Part shown: piece after piece, positions 60,350 to 64,000 of the stretch
Layout of the letters: each line of letters opens with the position of its first letter
Position numbering within the stretch: position 1 is the first letter of the stretch
From: VRUE01 sp963812335
GTDB taxonomy: Bacteria > Actinomycetota > Thermoleophilia > Solirubrobacterales > 70-9
Reading direction: 5' to 3'
DNA length: 64,000 bases
Assembly (NCBI GenBank): GCA_963812335.1
Contig: CAWEUU010000010.1
Coordinates: forward strand, 6,647 to 70,646
Notes under the pieces: generated by a model
The model's database searches: none
What the model saw: the letters and a program-made list of their open reading frames with translations, nothing else
Told to the model about the DNA's origin: nothing
Program-made: the position numbers and the translations under genes

Positions 60350-61455
60350 CTAGGCCTTCTCGAGCTGCTCGATGCCGCTGGCGCGCTGGCCGCCGGCGGC
60401 CAGCATCAGCTTGAAGTCGTGCGGGCTGGAGGCGTAGTCGAGGGCGACCTGCTCTGCCACCTTGCCTTCCATCACGTAGCCGAGCAGCGACTGGTCGAAG
60501 GTGCGCATGCCGTAGTACTCGCCCTCGCCGATCACCTCGGTGATCTTGCCGGTTTCGTCGGGGTTGAGGATCAGGTCCTGGACGCGGCCGGTGACGACGA
60601 GCACCTCGGAGGCGGGGACGCGGCCGGCGCCGCTGACGTCGGGGACGAGCCGCTGGGCGATCGCGCCCCGCAGCGTCGAGGCGAGCATCACCCGCGCCTG
60701 GTGCTGCAGGTGGGGCGGGAAGAAGTCGATGATCCGGTTGATCGTCTCGGTCGCGTCGAGCGTGTGCACCGTCGAGAGCACGAGGTGGCCGGTCTCGGCG
60801 GCCGAGAGCGCCGTGCGCACGGTCTCCTCGTCGCGCATCTCGCCGATCAGGATCACGTCGGGGTCCTGGCGCAGGACGCGCCGCATCGCGCGGGCGAAGC
60901 TCTGGGTGTCCGAGCCGACCTCGCGCTGGTTGACGATCGAGCCTTTGTCTTCGTGCAGGTACTCGATCGGGTCCTCGAGCGTGACGATGTGGTGGCTGCG
61001 GGTGCGGTTGATGTGGTCGATCATCGCCGCCAGCGTCGTGCTCTTGCCCGAGCCGGTCGTGCCGGTGACGAGGATGATCCCGCGCTGCTCCTCGGCCAGG
61101 TTGGTGACCACCTGCGGCAGTCCGAGGTCCTCGACCGAGCGGATCTCGAAGGGGATCGCGCGGCAGACGATCGAGGTCGAGCCGCGCTGTTTGAAGACGT
61201 TGACGCGGTAGCGCGAGACGCCGGGCAGCGCGTAGGAGAAGTCGGCCTCGCCCTCCTGCTCGAATTCGGTCAGCGAGCGGACCTCGGCGATGTCGTGGAA
61301 GGCCTTTTCGGTTTCCTCGCCCGTCAGCGGCTCGAACCCTCAAGCGGCGCCAGCTCGCCGTGCAGGCGGATCGTCGGCGGCGCGGCCACCTTCACGTGCA
61401 GGTCGGAGCCGCCTCGCTCGACCAGTGTGCGCAGCGCTGAGTCGATCTCGAACAT
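60350..61455 (-). pseudogene. pilT: PilT-like twitching ATPase with a frameshift
   Basis: A retraction ATPase of type IV pili, about 367 residues if repaired. The start at ATG 61455 gives MFEIDSALRTLVERGGSDLHVKVAAPPTIRLHGELAPLEG, the typical N-terminal domain. At about 61340 the frame breaks; the continuation FEPLTGEETEKAFHDIAEV is one base out of phase and runs to 60350. It has Walker A GTTGSGKST, the aspartate box region LEDPIEYLHEDK, Walker B DVILIGEMRDEET and HTLDATETINRIIDFFP. A one-base deletion, probably a sequencing error, is the simplest reading. No other pilus gene is in the window. Confidence 0.86.
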
Positions 61456-61598
61456 CGCGGTCTCTATCGGCCGCGACGCCGCGGTTCATTAGCGGGACGG
61501 GCGCAGGCCGCTCATAAACGGAGGAATTCCTTGTCTATCGGGCCGAAGTGGCGTAGCTTGCTGGCAATCATGCTGCAGAACCAACCGGAAGGATCGAA

Positions 61599-61853
61599 AT
61601 GGCAATGACGCCGCGCGAGCGGTTCGCCCAGAACCTGGTCGAGGCCCGCCGCGCAAGCGGCCTCACCCAGGAAGAGCTGGCGAACCGCTGCGACCTGCAC
61701 AGGACCGAGATCTCGCTGCTCGAGCGCGCCGGCCGCGAGCCGCGTCTCGGCACGCTGGTCAAGCTCGCCGGGTCTCTCGGCGTCAGCGTCGAAAGCCTCG
61801 CCACCGGCGTGCGCTGGGACGAGAAGGCGCAGAAGTTCAAATTCCGCAGGTAG
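61599..61853 (+). CDS. XRE-family HTH transcriptional regulator
   Basis: An 84-residue protein that is little more than a Cro/C1-type helix-turn-helix: FAQNLVEARRASGLTQEELANRCDLHRTEISLLERAGREPRLGTLVKLAGSLGVSVESLATGV. The domain is complete, and a 15-residue basic tail follows. Such small regulators are common beside many gene types, and the target is unknown. The ATG at 61599 is preceded by AAGGA. It converges on the sigma factor gene with a hairpin between them. Confidence 0.87.
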   Translation: MAMTPRERFAQNLVEARRASGLTQEELANRCDLHRTEISLLERAGREPRLGTLVKLAGSLGVSVESLATGVRWDEKAQKFKFRR

Positions 61854-61862
61854 GGCTGCGGC

Positions 61863-61885
61863 GCCGCCGCCCGGCGACCGGCGGC
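61863..61885. terminator. hairpin between the XRE and sigma factor genes
   Basis: GCCGCCG (61863-61869) pairs with CGGCGGC (61879-61885) around a 9-nt loop in the 37-bp convergent gap. It may serve both genes. No T tract is present. Confidence 0.5.
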
Positions 61886-61890
61886 CTGCC

Positions 61891-62995
61891 TCAGGTGACT
61901 TCGCGCAGTTTCTGCGCTTCGCCCAGCTGCTGGAGCTTTTTCAGGCTCTGGTTCTCGATCTGGCGGATCCGCTCGCGGGTGACGTTGAAGGTGCGGCCGA
62001 CCTCGTCGAGCGTGCGCGGGTGCTCGCCGCCGAGGCCGTAGCGCAGTTCGAGCACGCGCCGCTCGCGGTAGGAGAGGTTCTCCAGCGCTTCCTTCAGCGC
62101 CTCTTTGGTCAGCAGGTCCGCCGCGCGGTCGAAGGGGGACTCGGCCTTCTCGTCGGCGATGAACTGGCCGAACTCCGACTCCTCCTCGTCGCCGACCGGC
62201 TTCTCGAGGCTGACCGGGGCCTGCGCGGAGCGCTTGATCGAGTCGACCTCCTCGGGGTCGATCCCGGTCACGTCGGCGATCTCCTCCGGCGTCGGCTCGC
62301 GGCCCAGCTCGGTGACCAGCTTGCGCTCGGCGCGGCCGATCTTGTTCAGCTTCTCGACCACGTGGACCGGGATGCGGATCGTGCGCGCCTTGTCGGCCAG
62401 GGCGCGGGCGATCGCCTGGCGGATCCACCAGGTCGCGTAGGTCGAGAACTTGAAGCCCTTGCGGTAGTCGAACTTCTCCGCCGCGCGGACCAGGCCCAGC
62501 GTGCCCTCCTGGATCAGGTCGAGGAAGGGGAGGCCCTGGTTGCGGTAGTTCTTGGCGATCGAGACGACCAGGCGCAGGTTGGACTCGACCATTTTCTGCT
62601 TCGCGTCGAGGTCGCCGCGCTCGATCCGTTTGGCGAGTTCGACCTCCTCCTGGGCGGTCAGCAGGCGGACCTTGCCGATGTCCTTGAGGAACAGCTGCAG
62701 GCTGTCCGTCGTCATGTCCGGTTTCAGGTCGATCGCCTGTTGTGCGGCGCCGGCCTTTGCGGCTCGTGTCGGGGGGGAGCGCGTCGGCGGCCGCTTTCTG
62801 GGCCGGGTCCATGTCCTCGACGAGCTCGATCCCCTGCTTCTCGATATGGCCGTAGAGGTCCTCGACGTCGGACTCGTCGAGATCGACCTCCGACACCGCC
62901 GAGGCGATGTCACCGAAGGTGAGCACGCCCAGCTGCTGACCCCTGTGGATCAGCCCTTTGACCTCCTCGAGCTCCTGTAGCTCTGCAACCAGCAT
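61891..62995 (-). pseudogene. rpoD: primary sigma factor (RpoD/SigA type) with a homopolymer frameshift
   Basis: A housekeeping sigma factor of about 367 residues. Region 1.1 is read from ATG 62995 (EVKGLIHRGQQLGVLTFGDIASAVSEVDLDESDVEDLYGHIEKQGIELVED). The frame breaks in a run of seven G (C on the coding strand) near 62771-62777. If one base of the run is removed, regions 1.2-4 follow: SLQLFLKDIGKVRLL, LIQEGTLGLVRAAEKFDYRKGFKFSTYATWWIRQAI (region 2) and TLDEVGRTFNVTRERIRQIE (region 4 HTH). An indel in a homopolymer of an essential gene points to sequencing error. Confidence 0.9.
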
Positions 62996-63153
62996 CTATT
63001 CTGCACCCGTCTTTCTGCGTCAAAAAAGCGGACCGGAGAGGTGGCCCGCGAAGTAAGAGATGGTGGCCCAGCGCGTCCGCATAAGGCCTCAAACGTCTGT
63101 TCGCATGATAGGCGCTTCAGTTTTTGAAGTCAAGGCCGTCACTACCCGTTCTA

Positions 63154-64000
63154 GTGTCGATTCGCGACGCCCAAATTCCGCCCCTGGCTGCGCGCCTTCT
63201 GGCAGCGCGCCTACCGCGAGAACGTCACCGGGCTCTCGGCGATGGTCGCCTACAACCTGATGCTCGCCGTCTTCCCCTTCGCCCTGCTCGTGCTCTTCGT
63301 CTTCGGCCAGGTGCTGAAGGTCGGCGGGGTGGAAGCCGGCGTGCTCGACGACCTGCAGCGGCTCTTCCCCAACACCGAGCAGCAGACGCTGACCGACGTG
63401 CTGGCGCGGATCGAGGACAACTCGACGACGATCGGGATCGCCGCCTTCGTCGGCTCGCTGTGGATCGGCGCCTCCTTCTGGGGGGCGATGGACACCGCCT
63501 TCGGCCGCATCTACCACGTGCCGACCCGCGGCTGGCTGGAGCAGAAGCGCTTCTCCTTCACGATGCTCGCCGTCGTCCTGCTGTTCATCGCCGCCAGCAT
63601 CGTCCTGCCGACGATCGAGGCGACGCTGGCCTCCAGCACCGACCGGCTGCCGTTCGGCCTCTCCGACATCAAGGCGATCGACACGGCGCTGCTGCTGGCG
63701 CTCGCCGTGGCGATCGTCTTCGCGATCTGCTGCGTCATCTACTGGGCGGTGCCGAAAGGGCCACATGCCCTGGCGCGACGTCTGGCCCGGCGCGGCCTTC
63801 GTCACCGTCGCCGTCAGCGTCGCCAACTGGGCCTTCCCCTTCTACCTCGCCAACGTCTCCAGCCTCTCGCGCTTCGGCTCGACCCTCGGCTTCGTCCTGA
63901 TCGCCCTGCTCTGGTTCTACCTGCTGGGCCTGGCGCTGCTGGCCGGCGCGGTGATCAACTCGCTGCGCCACGAGCTGCACGACACGGGCGAGCTGCCCTA
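63154..64000 (+). pseudogene. YihY/virulence factor BrkB-family membrane protein, two frameshifts, cut by the window end
   Basis: A six-helix membrane protein of the YihY (once called ribonuclease BN) family, whose function is unknown. The main frame reads FWQRAYRENVTGLSAMVAYNLMLAVFPFALLVLFVFG and SLWIGASFWGAMDTAFGRIYHVPTRGW. No start codon is available in that frame. GTG 63154 followed by removal of one T near 63162 gives MSIATPKFRPWLRAFWQ. Near 63763 a second extra base separates VPKGP from MPWRDVWPGAAFVTVAVSVANWAFPFYLANVSSLSRFG. Both look like sequencing errors. The gene continues past the end of the window. Confidence 0.83.

Overview
The window is high-GC DNA from an actinobacterium, most likely class Thermoleophilia (order Solirubrobacterales). 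The pointers are an actinobacterial-type integration host factor (31700-32068), paired YrbE permeases with an Mkl-like ATPase, many GTG/TTG starts and tightly overlapping genes. The class-level placement is an inference. There is no rRNA, tRNA or CRISPR array, and no gap longer than about 270 bases between genes.

Layout. 0-4.8 kb: Hsp20, Lon, a membrane glycosyltransferase and a small membrane protein. 4.8-12 kb: a TetR regulator with an MMPL exporter, an amidase, an R2lox-like oxidase fused to an SCP2 domain, and a fatty acyl-CoA ligase. 12-20 kb: FKBP isomerase, MFS carrier, glycyl-tRNA synthetase, an FmdB zinc ribbon, an LCP ligase, ROK glucokinase, RsmI, and MetRS with a one-base frameshift. 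20-24 kb: aldehyde dehydrogenase, a PQQ-type sugar dehydrogenase lipoprotein and another lipoprotein. 24-30.6 kb: a YrbE/YrbE/Mkl lipid ABC operon without any MCE-domain protein, continuing into an MMPL gene that is interrupted by a 107-bp palindromic element. 31-36 kb: mIHF, a serine palmitoyltransferase-like enzyme head to head with a YghO-type acyltransferase (a possible ceramide route), and a DNA glycosylase. 36-43 kb: a GGDEF-EAL protein, a ThiXYZ-like pyrimidine-precursor importer, and a TauE transporter with an Rrf2 regulator. 43-51.5 kb: a MoxR/CoxE pair, a lipoprotein, a cation antiporter, RecD2, a TVP38 protein and a VapBC pair. 51.5-57 kb: a subtilase, a YHYH protein, a cold-shock protein and TypA. 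57-64 kb: a membrane protein, acyl-CoA dehydrogenase, PilT, the primary sigma factor and YihY. Nearly every longer gene in this last block carries a one-base frameshift, which looks like poor sequence quality.

Three patterns tie separate loci together. (1) One palindrome, consensus TTGRCTGGTYAGYCAA, lies just before four unlinked lipid genes: the MMPL exporter, R2lox-SCP2, aldehyde dehydrogenase and acyl-CoA dehydrogenase. This suggests a TetR regulon, possibly run by the TetR at 4845-5453. (2) Three small elements (23105-23219, 27993-28099, 31555-31665) share a nested-hairpin plan: a perfect outer stem, a T/A-rich inner stem and an apical loop of exactly 33 nt. Their outer-arm sequences differ between copies while staying self-complementary. 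Removing exactly 107 nt at 27993-28099 restores the reading frame of the interrupted MMPL gene. (3) Four convergent gene pairs share a CTAG that holds both stop codons.
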